A stretch of 64,000 nucleotides of DNA. It comes from Rhyacophila brunnea. Taxonomy: Eukaryota; Arthropoda; Insecta; Trichoptera; Rhyacophilidae. How positions within the stretch are numbered: the stretch's first letter is position 1; every line of letters starts with the position of its first letter. Where the stretch lies: contig JAGYXB010001002.1 in the NCBI GenBank assembly GCA_022495005.1, positions 2,108,001-2,172,000 of the forward strand, read 5' to 3'. Positions 23,801-38,800 of this stretch are shown here, in pieces. Position numbers and translations under genes: made by a program. Below the pieces are notes generated by a model. That model did not search any database. It saw nothing but the letters and a program-made list of their open reading frames with translations, and was not told the DNA's origin.

Positions 23801-26800
23801 GGTGCTAATTCAAATACCTAACCTGGCACAACTCTGAAAATAAACTGAGTGGGTTGGGAGAATAGTTAATATATTTTTTAAATAATATATAATATAAACA
23901 TATAATCTCCTAAAATTAATCAAAACCCACCTTATTAGTGTATGCGTTATATTATTATATATTATGACTGATTTCAAATATTAACTTATTTCCAATGTAT
24001 TGTTTGATCAAGCTTATATTACAGGGCTGGAAGATTATGTATAAGGTACGTTAAGTAATTATTATGAAGGTATATTAAAAAAATATCAAATAAGCCTGAA
24101 TCGACAAATTTTGATCATTTCAGGAAGGAAAGAGATGAACACATCCATTTAAAAAACAAATCGCTCCCAAAAACGAAATTGATTAACAGTAATCTAAAAT
24201 ATTTATTATTAATTACTTCAGACGAAATAATAAATTATTCATTAGTATTGAATAAATTAAAATGTTTAAATCTCTGAATACAAACACAGTATTAAAATGT
24301 CAAGAAGCACTTTCGAAAAAAATGCAATCGATACATAACTCCAGGCATACGATGTGGGGCGATCAGGTGCTACATTATATCCGTCTACTAAGTTAAAGCC
24401 TGGACGTTAAACGAAATAACCATTAGATGACTTGAAGTTATAGATCTGGCTGTATCGTTGGCATATGATGAAGATTTGCTGAACACTACCAATAAAGAAG
24501 TTTTAAGACGAACCAGTATCTCAAAAAGAACTTAAAACTATTATCAAGCGCATAAAGGTCGCACAAAAAGGTTTAAACAATGTTGTACTCTTCGGTCATA
24601 TTTTTAAAATGAGAAAGTTAATTTACTCCAGTTTATAAATCAGAAAAAGGTAGAGGGTAGCATAAGCGTAGGTAGGAAGAGATTCTCATAGTTACGCAGC
24701 TTCCACGATTGGTTCAATACTCATGGAGCTCGTGATAGAATACCATTATTTTGAAATAGAGAGCGTAGAACAATTTAATAGCTAATTCTTGATAGATGAT
24801 AGAAGAACATTCACTTAATAGATTCCCGTTTAGTGATGAAGCGGAAACTGGTATCTAACAGTCTTATAAAACGAATTTGGCTGTGACGCAGACAAATTTA
24901 GCAATAATTATACTACTCGGCATTAAATGGGTGACACACTTTATAATGTATGTTTTGTGGCTATTCCTTAATTGTAACTAGATCGGTTGGGTCTGTTATG
25001 ATTTGTTCATCGCGATAATATCTTTAGTAATATTTATTATATACTGAATTCATATAAACTGGAAGGACAATGCATAAATCCTCATTCACTCATCGCGTCC
25101 GTCACGAGATGCACTACTATTAATTGTCACTAGTTCTTCACTCGACGTAGTCAACCGTCATTCCACTCGAGTCCAGTCTATCAGTTCATTATATTTCCTC
25201 CACCCTATCTACAGCCTAACAACGCGACATTTTATTTAATATACTACATATAACCACAAAGTTTTGAACAACCTGGTCTCAAAATTGTGAAACTGGCCTC
25301 GGGTATATGAAGCCGTGCTATCACAGTCCACGCTAAGACTATACATGATAGTTAGCCAGCAGTTAGCTGGAAGCCTGGTAGGTCTCTTTATTTTAATTCT
25401 CTAATTTATAAAAGAGTTATTATAATTTGAACGTTGCTTATATTTATCTATAAAGTATAAACCGTGTTCTCCACCAAATTCTTATTTATTAGATTTGCGA
25501 CTATCCAACCTTGACAATGTATAGTATATTATTATACCTAATATAATTTTATTAATATTGTTTGAGAAACAGAACTAGTTTGATTATATTTTATACAACA
25601 TAGACAAAGATGCGCTAATACGATAATAAAGTTGATAAAATATTTTCTTTAGAGATAGGTTGTTAATTTTTATTTATAAAAAAAGTTGGTACAGTTCGGT
25701 TATGAGGAATACAGCGGAAAACACATTTTGAAAATACCCGATATACTGGATTATTTGTAAGGTTAACCTAACCAAACCTAACCTATCCTAACCCAACCTA
25801 ACCTAACTTAAACTAACCCAAACTAACAAATAATCCAGTATATCGGGTATTTTCAAAATGTGTTTTCCGCTGTATTCCTCATAACTGAACTGTACCAAAA
25901 AGTTTATACAGCTGTTCATACGGAAACGTTTTTGAATGTTAAATAATTGCATTTTTAACCCCCACAAAATCTAATTAAAACTTTTAATAGGTACACTCCT
26001 CATACTTTTTTAATATTAATTACCACATCGTAACGTAGTAATGAATGGTTATATTATAATATGCAATTAATGTTTACAAAAGCAAATAACAATAAAAGTT
26101 ATTAGGTAAAATATCGCCGCGTGCAGTAAACGGAAACTGTTTTACAGCTATTTGCACTAATGCGATTGTGTGCGGATAATCAACTCGTAAACTAAGACCT
26201 GTGAGCTATTAACCAAAAATTATGACTACCTAACAAACTGCACTTTAGTTCTACTTAGTGATTTTATCTATGAGGAGAATTTAAGATTTAAACATTTAAT
26301 GAAACTGTGTTATCGTATGACCTGTTATATTATATATTATTTATGTCTTACCAATATAATACATCGAATAATCCTCAAGCATGCTTTGTAAGTATGTATT
26401 TTTTATAAAATAAATTCATTGTATTTTTTTGTATCTGAAAATATTACGAAGGCCAAAAAATATACGTAAAAAGATTGTTAGTTATGAGAATAATTATTAT
26501 TATTCAATATTAAAAACACGAGGTTAAAGAATGATATTTTTTTTTATTTTAGGAAAAAATATAATTTTGAAAAACATTAGATGAATACCCAAGTATTCAA
26601 AAAATACATATAAAATGGAAAATAGTTGGAATTCCGACCATTTTCAGTTTGTCAAGGTTTTTTATAATACTCAAATTTGCATCTGAGTTTTTTCAAATTA
26701 ATATTGTTATTTTATAAAAAGAATATTAATATTGTAACATTTTATTTTCGGGATTTCGGTGCCTATAAGAATTTCAACGTTCATCGATTCGAGATTTATA

Positions 26801-29800
26801 ACAACCGGGATTTATATAATATGTTGGATTTTGTCTTAACCCCTTTATTTTGCTATATTAGTTAAATATAATATTATAACAATACCTAACTGATTGCTAA
26901 TGTTTACTTAAAACCTGTGTGGATACGGTGCTTACTATTTTCGTTGAAACTAACTTCTAAAATTCAACTGAAAATTTCTGGTGTGTTTGAATTGTATGAA
27001 GGATATTTTTATTTTGGTTGCTTTTTGTATAAACTGAAACAGTAAATTCGAAGCTTTTACCTGCAGTACAAAACAACCTCTACTTTAGTTTCTATTGCAG
27101 AAATAATTCTGCAGATAGAATTTCATGTCCAATAAAATTTATCTGTAAATTTTGTTGCGGATGTTTCTATTATGCCGCTGTCGTTGTTTTCGAAACATAA
27201 TATAACTATTATTGTAAATTTACATTTTGACACACTTGAAATTAATAGATACCGCGATTTAAGCGTGAAAAATACCAATAGATTTAAAGAATTCTAAAAA
27301 AATACGCATTATATAAAATTCATCTCATAGTTATATTATTTCAAAGATTTTTCATAATTATGTACCTTTCTGATTTGATGATTAAATTATTTATTATTTA
27401 TAATATTAGGATGTTAAAATTAAATTGAATAAGGTTTGATGCACCATATTTGACGCAGTCAAGTAAGTCATATCATTACCTTAGTTTAATTACAAAGATT
27501 GGCAATTATTAGAATTCGTTGACATGAGTCATAAATTGATAGCTCAAAAATGATAAGAACATTCAATTATTGAACATTGAATCCCACTTGATTATATCGG
27601 TTTTTATAGGACTTTTTCTAATATGTATATTTCTGAGATTACAGGCAATACTACTTTTTGGTACTTAGATCCCTAATTAATACACGTATTCATTACTTCC
27701 TAAAAAAATCCTATAGTAGTACCTACTTCAGGTTATCTTTATAGGGGCGACAGGATGACGTTTAGGAGTGGTTGGGTGTATTTTTTTTTTTAAAAGGAAT
27801 TCATATTGTGTAATAAACACTACGAACAGATTTTTTTGTAATAGTTTTAGAATACGTCAGTAAAAATTGCCAGGTGGGTAGCCAAATTTCCGTGATAAAA
27901 ATGGTTAGCTACATGTGGAAAATCAATTTCAGATAGTAACGATCACAATGGCTGCTATTTTGACAGCTAGCGGCAGATTGATTTTTGCTTGGTTACCGCC
28001 AGTCGGGAGCGCTTATATTGATATTCTTTGGATTACGTCTTTTGTGCCATATTCTAAACTCTACTAAAAATATAGCTGGCTTGTTTCTTTCAAAGGTATG
28101 ATTATTTCAACTTAAATATTGAATCGGATTACAAAACTGTCAACATATCCGTCTGGTGGTAATAATTTATAACTAGTACGCTTGACATGTTTTTTTGCGT
28201 CATTTAGGTACGAATTTCAATTAACAAGTAGCTTATGACTGTAACGATGCGATTATATTATAATCACGTCACGTGCTATCATATGTTGGTACGGCAATGC
28301 ATTTAGTTTATCTTTTCGACATTCCGCAGAATATTTTGAATGATCACTATCTCTATAAAGTCAATTATGGATAGTGCCAACTCTAATTTATTAGTATTTT
28401 AACAGTTTTTATGTGTGTGTACGTTAAAATTACTTACGATATTGCATCCATGGATAATATTTTGAACAGAATCCAACCATGAGACTAAAGATAATATACG
28501 TAAACATCAGACATAGATAATAATTTAATATAAAATCCATAGAGAAAAAAAAAAGAGTGCCCGTTTTGACGCGAGTTGAAAATATCGCACCATGAGTATA
28601 AAACCAAGGCAACTGCAAAAGGCATATATGTTGGATATATTAGCGTTTGAAGTCTTCGTTTTGTTAGGAGAAATAGAGTTTGTAAAAAAAACCATAATAT
28701 TTGATTTATATCTACATTATATTGCATGTTCTTTCGGTTACTTAATTTTTATATTATCAGGTTCACGACTTTTGCAGTTGTTTTGCATTTAATTTCGAAA
28801 TTGAAAAATTTGCAGATGCGTTGGTTTTACACTCATGGTGCAATATGTAGGCATGTAAAAAGCAATAAAAAAATTGTACATTAGTCATTAGTTGCCAACG
28901 TAGCGAGGTATACGTGAGGTGACCTCATTGTTGTTCTGGCAATTTTGGCAGATTTTGCTAACTGACAATATTCGTTTAAATTAAAGGTTCAAAATATGCT
29001 ACGGGATGGTAGCATCAGTCTAATAACTTTTTTATACCAAGAAAAATGACATTACATACTTTTTTCCCATATCGGCAGCTTAGTGTGGCTACATGTGGTA
29101 GCACACAACGTGATAATAATATATTTGACGCATAAATGTAAACCATTTTGATGAGCATATTATATTTTAATATTTTGTATTATACCAACGACAAATAAAA
29201 ACTAAAAACATCTTTAGTTCAACTTCCGAAAATGCTGAGTATTGAGAAAATGAATGAATATAAAATCACCATTGAAAAGATTTTAATATCATTTGGAAAG
29301 AAACAAGGCGAAGGTATTTACATCGATATAAACTTTAAATACAGTACAGTAAGATTAATAATTATATCTTGTAACGCAGGATATAAAATAAAATACCCGG
29401 TATCCGAAGTTTAAGGGTATATTTATTAATTCTTTTTGTTTTTTTTCTTGTCCGTATTAAAAACATAAAAGAAAATACTGTTTTACTGCAACAATAAAAA
29501 TAAGGTCAACACATTTAAATAAAGTAAAATTTATTGTACTGAAATAATAAAAGAGTACTATGGTTTTTAGAGTAGGTAGATGTCACATCGTTTAAAAGTA
29601 CTAACGTTTAGCCTTTAATTTACAGTGATGTTACAAAAATAAAACAAGGTTAGAGTGAGTCCAATGTAGTTGGTAGCCATGTAAGAATATTGTTTTTGTA
29701 TGTAAGTAATATTCATAATATTATATTAAAATTTCAAGATAAATTTTCAGATATGTTATTTTCATGTAGCTATTCACTTTTAACGTTACGTCAGATACCT

Positions 29801-32800
29801 TATTTGTTATAAAATAATTTATTTCGATTAACTAGGTACTCTGTTTGATAAGTAGAGAGTCTAAGATTCGATTGCGATTGGCAAAAATCACATATTATTT
29901 ACTTTTGTAATGTGTGCTTGGACCTAAAGGATAGTTATAATAGGTTGAGAAGTGGCTAACATCAATTTTTCATTAATTTTTTTTTACAAAACTTTGTCGT
30001 GAGTTGTAGATCCAAACCGGATTGCAGTTTAAATAAAATGAAAATAATCGATGACAGACGATTTTTAAAATAAATTAATGTAGCATTAAATTCGCTGCTA
30101 TTACGTCATGTATATGATGGGCAGGTAATTTATTATTAATAAATTAGTTATGATGTTTAATGATAAAAATGTTTTAATTTTTAAAATCATTAATAATAAC
30201 TTCACTACCACATAGTGTCCACAAGTCCCAAGCCACGCTACACTTTCTCACATATGAAATATAACCGAGGAGCCAGCAGTGACGAAAAGTAAAGGTAGGC
30301 TTTGAAAATAAGACATAAACTTGTACACACTAAGCTTTGCAAGTCACAGACACACACAAAATGCAGACTGTATTATTATTTTTTTAATTCAATTAAACTC
30401 TGCCTAGACTTACCATAATGAGGTTAATATTGTTTTGTTCAATTAAAATTCAAGTTTATTCAATTTTAATTTGCATTACATTTGTGTATGTATAGAAAAA
30501 CAATGGTAAAATTTGCGTTAAATGAATAAAAGCCAAAAATACAGATACTTAACAGGTTTGTATTCAAAATTTTCTCGAATGTTTCAATAAATTCAATTTA
30601 ATTAAATTTTCATAATAATATATCCTTAATAAAATTAGTACAATCAATATACCGATATTTTGTGTAATAGCATAAAATAAATAAATGTCTCTGAGGGTCA
30701 AATATTATTATGAATGTCAAAAAGATAAAATTTTAATTGATTAGTCAGAATGAATATTTACCGTTTATTTGCACCAACCATACGCCATCACATACGCCCC
30801 AAAGTCCAGAAATCACGAAGAAGACAGGGATATGGTCAGTGGTAGGAGACCAGAGCAGAAGTGTGATTATCAAGGCGACTTGCAGCAACATAGCTGACGC
30901 GACAACGGGTAGTCTTCCGGTAATCTGGATAAAATAATCAATAAATTCGTATTAGGATTAACGTCAACGAATAATTCACAAGATTTAAGAATGTACCATT
31001 CTAATTATTGAACATACATAATTCTGAAAATACTCATGACAAAATATATAAAATAGATAAAATCTTTTTCAAAAAAAGTAACACACCCGGCAGGAATCGT
31101 ACCTGCGTCTCTTGGGTATCGCGCTCTGTGCATTACCACCATGCTACGATTGCCATGATTAATTGGGATAAATTTTAACTATTGACCTTTTTAATACCAG
31201 CTCGTAAGCGCTTTCCAAATTAAGTTACTGTAGGCGTTCGATTCGAACAAAGTAAGACACCCGACAGGAATCGAACATGCGTCTCTTGGGTATCGCGCCC
31301 TGTGAATTATCACTATGCTACGACTGCCACGCTTAATTTATTGCGACAAATTTTAACTATTGGCCTTTTTAATACCTGCTCATAAGCGCTCTCCAAATTA
31401 ATTTACGGTAGGTGATCGATTGAATTTCAGAATTATGTATGTATACATAATATTATGTATTCTACTTTTGTGCTATTTTCTTATAAATACACAGGGATTA
31501 AATAAGTATCTTATTAATTGACGTTGTGTAAAAATGTATGGTTTTAATGAATTTATTAATGATATTTATTTTTATTGACTAATTAAAAAATACAAAATTG
31601 TGATCGTAAATTTTATTTTTGAGATATTTTTAAACCGGCTTCACAAATTTCATAAAACCTTGACGGTACACGGTATACACAGAGAAAGAAAATAAAATCG
31701 CAAAGTAAATAAAGTGTTTTATGATGGTTTCTGTACCAATTCCGAAATGAAAACTTGTGGCATTCATTAAACGAGTCCACTACATTCAAAAACAAACAAG
31801 AACAATTTGAAAGCAATATAAGAGAGGTTTGATATGCAATAAAAATAAAAGAAAATCTCGTAAAATATACAATATTAAATAAACCTAACTTTAACTAGAG
31901 TATTAATGTTTTAAACTCGTATAAAATTCAAATAAACATTGTCATTGGAATTTCTGTTATTATTCATGTTAATATTTTAATTTAATAATATACTTACGAT
32001 TGATAATTTTTCAATTTTCAATTTGCTATTCTAAGCGGAGTATAAATTTAATATGGACCTCTAAATTGACAATATTTTATAATAACGCCACACTAATATA
32101 CGGTAGGATCGAAGAATATAATTTTTCTCAAAAATACTCGTACAAGCATTATATTCATATTTTTGTACGGTCTCGAGTTATGGAGCTCAAAGGCCATAAT
32201 TGATGCCTTCGAAATAATATGGTGTTTCTTATTTTTTTAGACAGAGCACAGGAGGAACCAGTCAATCATCCAGAGATTCCAGATAAAGGAACAAAATTAA
32301 GAAAGTTTGTAATGTGGAATGTTTTATAAATCAAATAAAACCTCTTTACATATAATTATTTTGGTTTTCATTACTTTTCATTCAAATATTTTGACCGTTT
32401 ACTGCATCCAAATATTAAAATTAAAATAATATGTATCAAAATTGATTAAAAATTAAATCAATGTCAAAGGTAAATGTTCAATTAAAAAAAAAATTATCCC
32501 AAATATTTGAATTTTCTTATTTTTTACAAGTAAAACGAAAAAAAAAAATAAAGAAAAAATATTTATATACTTCGTTAATAAAACATTAGTTTTGCCTCAA
32601 ATAAAAATGTTTTTCACTTAAAAAAGTTTTTATTTATATGCAATTAAGTAATTGAATGACAATATATTTAGAATTTTATTAGGTTTTAAAGTTTAAAATT
32701 ATTAAACATTTTTAAACTAGGTATTGATGCAGAATAATATCCACCATTTTTAATTGCACTACTAACACCCTCTTATAGAAACTATATTATAATCATTGCA

Positions 32801-35800
32801 GTTTTTTGTTGGATTATGTCATATTTTTTATTTTTATTAATGTCGTAAATAATTTTAAAATTAATAATATTTTATTACATTCATCTTAATTCGGTCACAA
32901 GATGTTAGTAGTAACTGTTATACATTATATAAATTTATTATTAAATAATGATTTTACATTGGAAGTATGAGAAATTTTAGATGTCATACTATTATAATAA
33001 AAATAAAAAAAATATGTATTGTAAAGATGGGTAATGTTATAATGATCAAATATTTTATACTATAGATACCTGTTATCTGCATAATATGTAACATTGTGCA
33101 TTAGTTGAAATAAGTTTTACCTTGACCACGGATCCTGTGGATATCGCTGAGAAGGAGTTGCAGATGCCGTAGCAGATCATCACGTAGCCAATGTTGCCAG
33201 TACCCCAGGCGCAGGCCACGTACGACTGGAACGTAAAAGCAATTGTCACTCGAAACGTAGGAAGGCATGAGCTCGCAGATAAACGGTTTAGGTTCAAGCC
33301 ATCACGTAGAATCTTTAACGTCGATAAGCGACTTTCCAAGTTTCTGCAAGCAATTGAAATGTTTACTTTATATCCAGTTAATACTTGGAGATACAGCGAG
33401 GCAAAAGACGGGCGCATTTTTGTAGGCTTCGAATCGGTGCACGTTTTAGCGGTTTTTGGTAAGTATGACTGAAAAAATACTGTGAATTGACAAATTCATT
33501 AAATAAATAACGGGTTTATTTAATCCTTTCAAAAAAATCAATTCCTAGATCCAGAAAATTTAGGGTCGAAAAAAAATTTAGGGTCTTGAAATTATCTAGT
33601 TCCTCTTGAGTTTTACTATATTATGACATATTTTTTTAGCAGTTATTTACTCTATATTTATCAACATGATGACCTTTCTTTCATCACGATCAAATATCAT
33701 AATAAACATGTTATTAAAATATAAAAAAGTGCAAAAGAAAATAAGTAATATTGGTATCTACATAATTATTCATTTATTATTTTGTTAAACAGCGTTGTGC
33801 AATATAATAAAATTGATGTAAGTGTGATACTACTTTACGTGACAATTGTATATTATACATATGTCTGACATTTATATAAGTAATAGTTTGTACCCCACAT
33901 ATTATATTGCGCATATAGTCGTTATCTGAAAATGTCAAAGGCAAAACCTGAATCGCTTATGAGAATTAAAATTGAAAAATGAAAAACTTACATCGTCTAG
34001 AAAAAAATGTACAATTTTAGGGAATTTTTAAATATAAAACTAGTTTTAGAGAGATGCTATTTTTTTTTAAAAATTCAGAAGATAAATCTGCAAAGACATA
34101 CTTAACCTGAATAATAAATTTGACGTAATAAATTGTATATTATGTTATGTGGGTATATTGTTAAATAAATTAATAAACATTATATATTCAAAGCATTATT
34201 AATAAATTTTAGTCTTTAGAGAGCTGGTTAATTATACTACCGACGATTTAATAATGGACGCAATCGTGTGAAAATAATATAAGCGTCTTGATAAATGACC
34301 TTGCCTATAATCTTATGGGTTTGCTAATAAAAAAGATTCTTTTCTTTCATAAACAGAGAATACCAGACGGATGTGGTTAAAAAATGCTATCTATATGACA
34401 ATCAGGGTTTTTTAAATTTCAAATCCATGTCAATGCCTTATGTAACAGTATTGTTTTCTATTCTGACTATACATCTGCAGTAAGTTGTCCACGTATTTTA
34501 TTGAATGTATTTTTAAAAAATAAAATTTGTAGTACTAAATGATATATTATGCTATCGTGTCTATTGACGTACAATATTACAATCGAGAATTATTCTGGTA
34601 TTTGTCAATACTTTTTCTTCATGTATGTATGTGTGTAATATTATACGTAATTATACGAATGACATAACACCTACGATAGCCGAGCGGTTTAAGCATTGGT
34701 CTATAATGTCGTGGGACCCAGGTTTGAATCTTGGATCTGGCAAATGCTCATATTAATTTTTAATTTGAACAAAAATCTATTAATACAAACCTCCACTCTG
34801 TGGACGCTCATAATATTATGATCATATTAGGATCGGACATAGTCAAAAAAAAAAAAATAATACGGGTGACATTGAGTTTTATTTACTATATTTCAAGGCC
34901 ATGAACATATTATTTTGTCTAGATTTATTTTAAAAGCATTAGTAATACTTTTCTCGAATTTTATTTATCTGTAAAGTTTTAAAACGAGAGGAGCAAAGTC
35001 AAAGACATTTTTTGGAACAAAAATGTTAATAATGGATGCGACACAATCCATCTCTTTTTCCCCTCAAGGTGTTCACGTAGACCTCACCTTGAATAGATGG
35101 CTTAGACGCCACATAATTTTATTATTAAGTTTATACACTAGTTAATATAATAATTTAACCTAAGTTTTAATTTTTATTTGATTGTAAGTCAATTTATAAC
35201 ACGTATACTAGTAGAATTATATTTACATTATAATGCATTGTTCAGTAAATTCTAAACGCGAGACATTTTGACAAACATTATTTCCTATCTGTCAAATATT
35301 CTAGCAATCGCTCAAACTAGTAAGTGCTCTTGATAAATGGACATATAATGGCACTCGATATGTTTCATCAAACAAAAGGGAATGTAGTGGTTAAAATGGG
35401 CGTTATTATCATATCAGATATCAAGAAAACTATACCAGAGATATTACATTATATTTAGCAAACACATTTTAAGTAATTTTACTTATTTTGTGATTCTATG
35501 AAAGGATTTAAAAGATATTATGAACGTACTAATATTTGAGACTTGTAGTCAGAACTAAAAAGTGAACATTTTACACTGTATTGGTATACAATATACATCT
35601 ATAATATATATATAATGGTGTTCAATAAATATTTTTTTTTATTTTTCAACTAGCGCGAGGGATAGCTGGAAATTGATTTAAAAATATTAAGATAATAATA
35701 TGTTTGTTTAAGCTCACTTGGGATAGGTAATTGCTTCTGGTTTTATTTATATATTGTCATATACTATAAAAATAATGTCCATTTACCTATTTAAAACGTT

Positions 35801-38800
35801 TAATACAATATGTTGATACACATAATATTCGATATTAAATTAAATTAAATTGAAATATTTTACATCATAAAAAGAATATTTTGCACGATGTGTCTGTTGT
35901 TCTAACTGTACAGTAAAATTGTTGATCGACGTACTTGCCTACATATTGTGAAGTTTGATTTTTGACAAATAATAAATGACTTACTGAAGGGATACGAGGA
36001 AACATAATGGAACTTTCTCTTTTATTACAGCTTGTAAGATAATAGCCAGTAACTATACAAAACACAAAACTAAATACAAATGACAAAAGATTGTATGTAA
36101 AAAGATACCCTTTAGGGGTAATTAATATTAGCAACAACTACATTCAAAGATGGGTTCACCCTTATCTTGTGGTTGATGTATGTTTAAATAAATACAAGAG
36201 ACATTTTTCCTCGCCAAAAAGCTTATTTTTATTACAAAATGAAACAAAAAAAAAACAAACCTAATGGATATAATTAATTTCTCGTCGCGTGAATAATTAT
36301 TACAGAATTCCACTAAGGAATTAATTTAAAATAAGCTTTTCATAATTTCACTTTTAAAATCCCAAATATCATTAATTATCATCATATTCTGAAACTATAG
36401 ATAATAAAAATGAGCAAACGTTAAAATAATATAGGAGTTTTCCAATCGTAATTTTTGTTTTATAATTATTATAAATGTCATATTTTTTTTTTTACAAAAT
36501 TCACCTATTATAAATATTGATTTATGACACGTGTTTCTCTAACGTTTGATTATTATATAATGTTAATATGGTACCTATGTGTATTCAAATTTATAATTAT
36601 TGCGAGTAGCTAAGTATCGAAGTTTAAAATATTGTTAATATTTATGTAATTGTAGCAAATATTTTATGAAATATTCTATGAACTAATAATTTGCGCGGTG
36701 AAATATTTAAAAACATTGTTAATAATAAAATTATGATCATTTTCAATCAACCATTATATTCGATAAAATATAAAGAATATGTAATGCTAGAATGACATGA
36801 AATATATGTGTATGACATAACATGCAGGCATATAAACTCCTCCAAGAAGAACTTATCTCTAATGTCACAATGTTTAAATTTAGAATACTTAGAAATTAGG
36901 TTAGGTAAGTATGAATGTGACCTATCGCTAAGTCTCACCTTTTGGCAGGCCTAAACTATGATGGTTTTTATATAAAAACACATATTTAGAAGATACTGGG
37001 CTATGCTATGGGGAGATTGAGAATATTCTGTGAAGGTGCTGATTCTGCATTGTGTTGTAATTCAAGAAATGGTGATAATTTATTTTCATTATGTATTTCT
37101 GATGTAGATTATTTATATTAAAGAAATACTAAAATAAACATGATTTAATAAATCAAAAGACAAAAGTACACAGATAACGTTGAATTTATTCAAGCAACTA
37201 ATTTCAATTTCAACAAATAAAAAGAAATTCTTCTATTAAAAAAAAATTCCAGGCACAGTTTATTCTATTTCAAGTGAATACTTAGATCTAAATCTTAAGG
37301 GAGAAGGAATTATTTAACTTGCGATACGGAAAAATAATAAGAGATTTCTGAGTATGTGACATCAAAACGGATTAAAAGGGTTTTTATCAGGTCATATAAA
37401 AAAGTTCTTTTATTTGATTCCTTACGAATTACAAAAAACTTATGTCTTCTTTAAAGATAAATGCGAGTACTATTACGCATCGGCCTTTGAGATCAAATGG
37501 TCTTCTTTAAATTTGAATGCCAAACTTTTTTTATATCACTGTAAAATATAGAAACAGCGATACGGGTAAAAAATTAGCAATGCTCTTTTATAAAAGGAAG
37601 GTCTTTCTTTTATAACATAACAATAAATAAAACAACGGTTATTGAATATACCTTATTATTCATATTTTCTTAAATTTTCACATACATAAGTAACTTGAAA
37701 ACAAACCAAAATAACCGGAGGAGTAGGAGGCTAGTATTTTAATTTGTTTAAGCATATTGACGCGATACCACGTCGTATTTTTTCCAAATCTGATTTTTTT
37801 GTTTTTTCTGTAGGTATAGGTATATTTGAGGTGTTTTAAGCTATGTATGTTCAATATAAATTTATTTTCAATCGTTGTTCAGGCTTTGTAAGTACAACGA
37901 TTATATAATTAATTTAGGCACCAGTGTAGCATCTATCGTAATTCTGAGTTGAGTGTCAACAACGTTAAATACACGTTTCGGGAGTTGACACTTCGCAATT
38001 CAGAAGGCAATGGCTAAAGTAACATTCAACTCGATGCGTAATGTCTAATATTCATGACTAAACTAAGTTAAAACCATAAACAATACCTTGGTGTTGTATT
38101 ACAGTAATTTTAGTACGTAAAAAGTGTCGCAACAATCGTATAACTAGCTTCAAGGATGCTTATTGAGGATATTAGGTGTTATTTTGAGAGTAATGAGGGG
38201 ATGAGAAAACGGACCATGCACCTTTGGCATTATAAAAGAGAAGAAATCACGTTGGATCTAGCTTGTCATTATTAAATGCATTGATAGTGGATATTTATCT
38301 AAAATTCAACTATTACTGAACTTCTAAAACTTCTAACAACTTTCTAATTACTTCTTTAAATAATGTATATTTATAATATTAATACTATCGACCAAAGGTA
38401 CTTGATGAAATTTGAATTTAAATTCTAATGGATTTTAGTTTCGTACTATTCCATTTGAGTCGTTTCGGCATCTTCAGGAACGAATTCGTTGTCAGTGTGT
38501 ATTTGTCTTTTGATGAGTGTACACAGTACCTGAAGGTGCCAAAAGGCGAAACCCGGGTCGCAAAAAAACGACTCAAATAGAATAGTATAAAACTTAAATC
38601 CATTAGAATTTTAATGTATATTTTTTGTGTATAATGAGGGTGTTAAGTATATTTGGTTACAGTCAGTGTGATTGAAGATACCGAAAGACACAAAGGAAGT
38701 GGTAAAAAAAATACCTAATTCAAATTTAATTATAGTTGACAGACGATTTTTTTAAGTTTCGTTGAAAACTGAAATAGCCATTCAGTGTAGAAATTTATTG

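Larger units (their letters stand above)
17853..30761 (-). other. Last intron of the UNC93-like gene (12.9 kb)
   Basis: The intron has GTAAAT at its 5' end and ttttctag at its 3' end on the minus strand. It carries the two palindromes, the minisatellite, a SINE, LINE relics and a MITE derivative that are listed separately. The remaining parts (for example 21045-21999, 22324-24396 and 25899-30289) are AT-rich without recognisable genes. Confidence 0.8.

Noticed and set aside
25759..25825. An interstitial telomere array
   Set aside because: The units are irregular and are tied to a palindrome family; there is no clean CCTAA run.
33191..33472. 93-codon plus-strand frame over UNC93-like exon C
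   Set aside because: It overlaps a well-supported exon on the other strand and has no family features beyond it.
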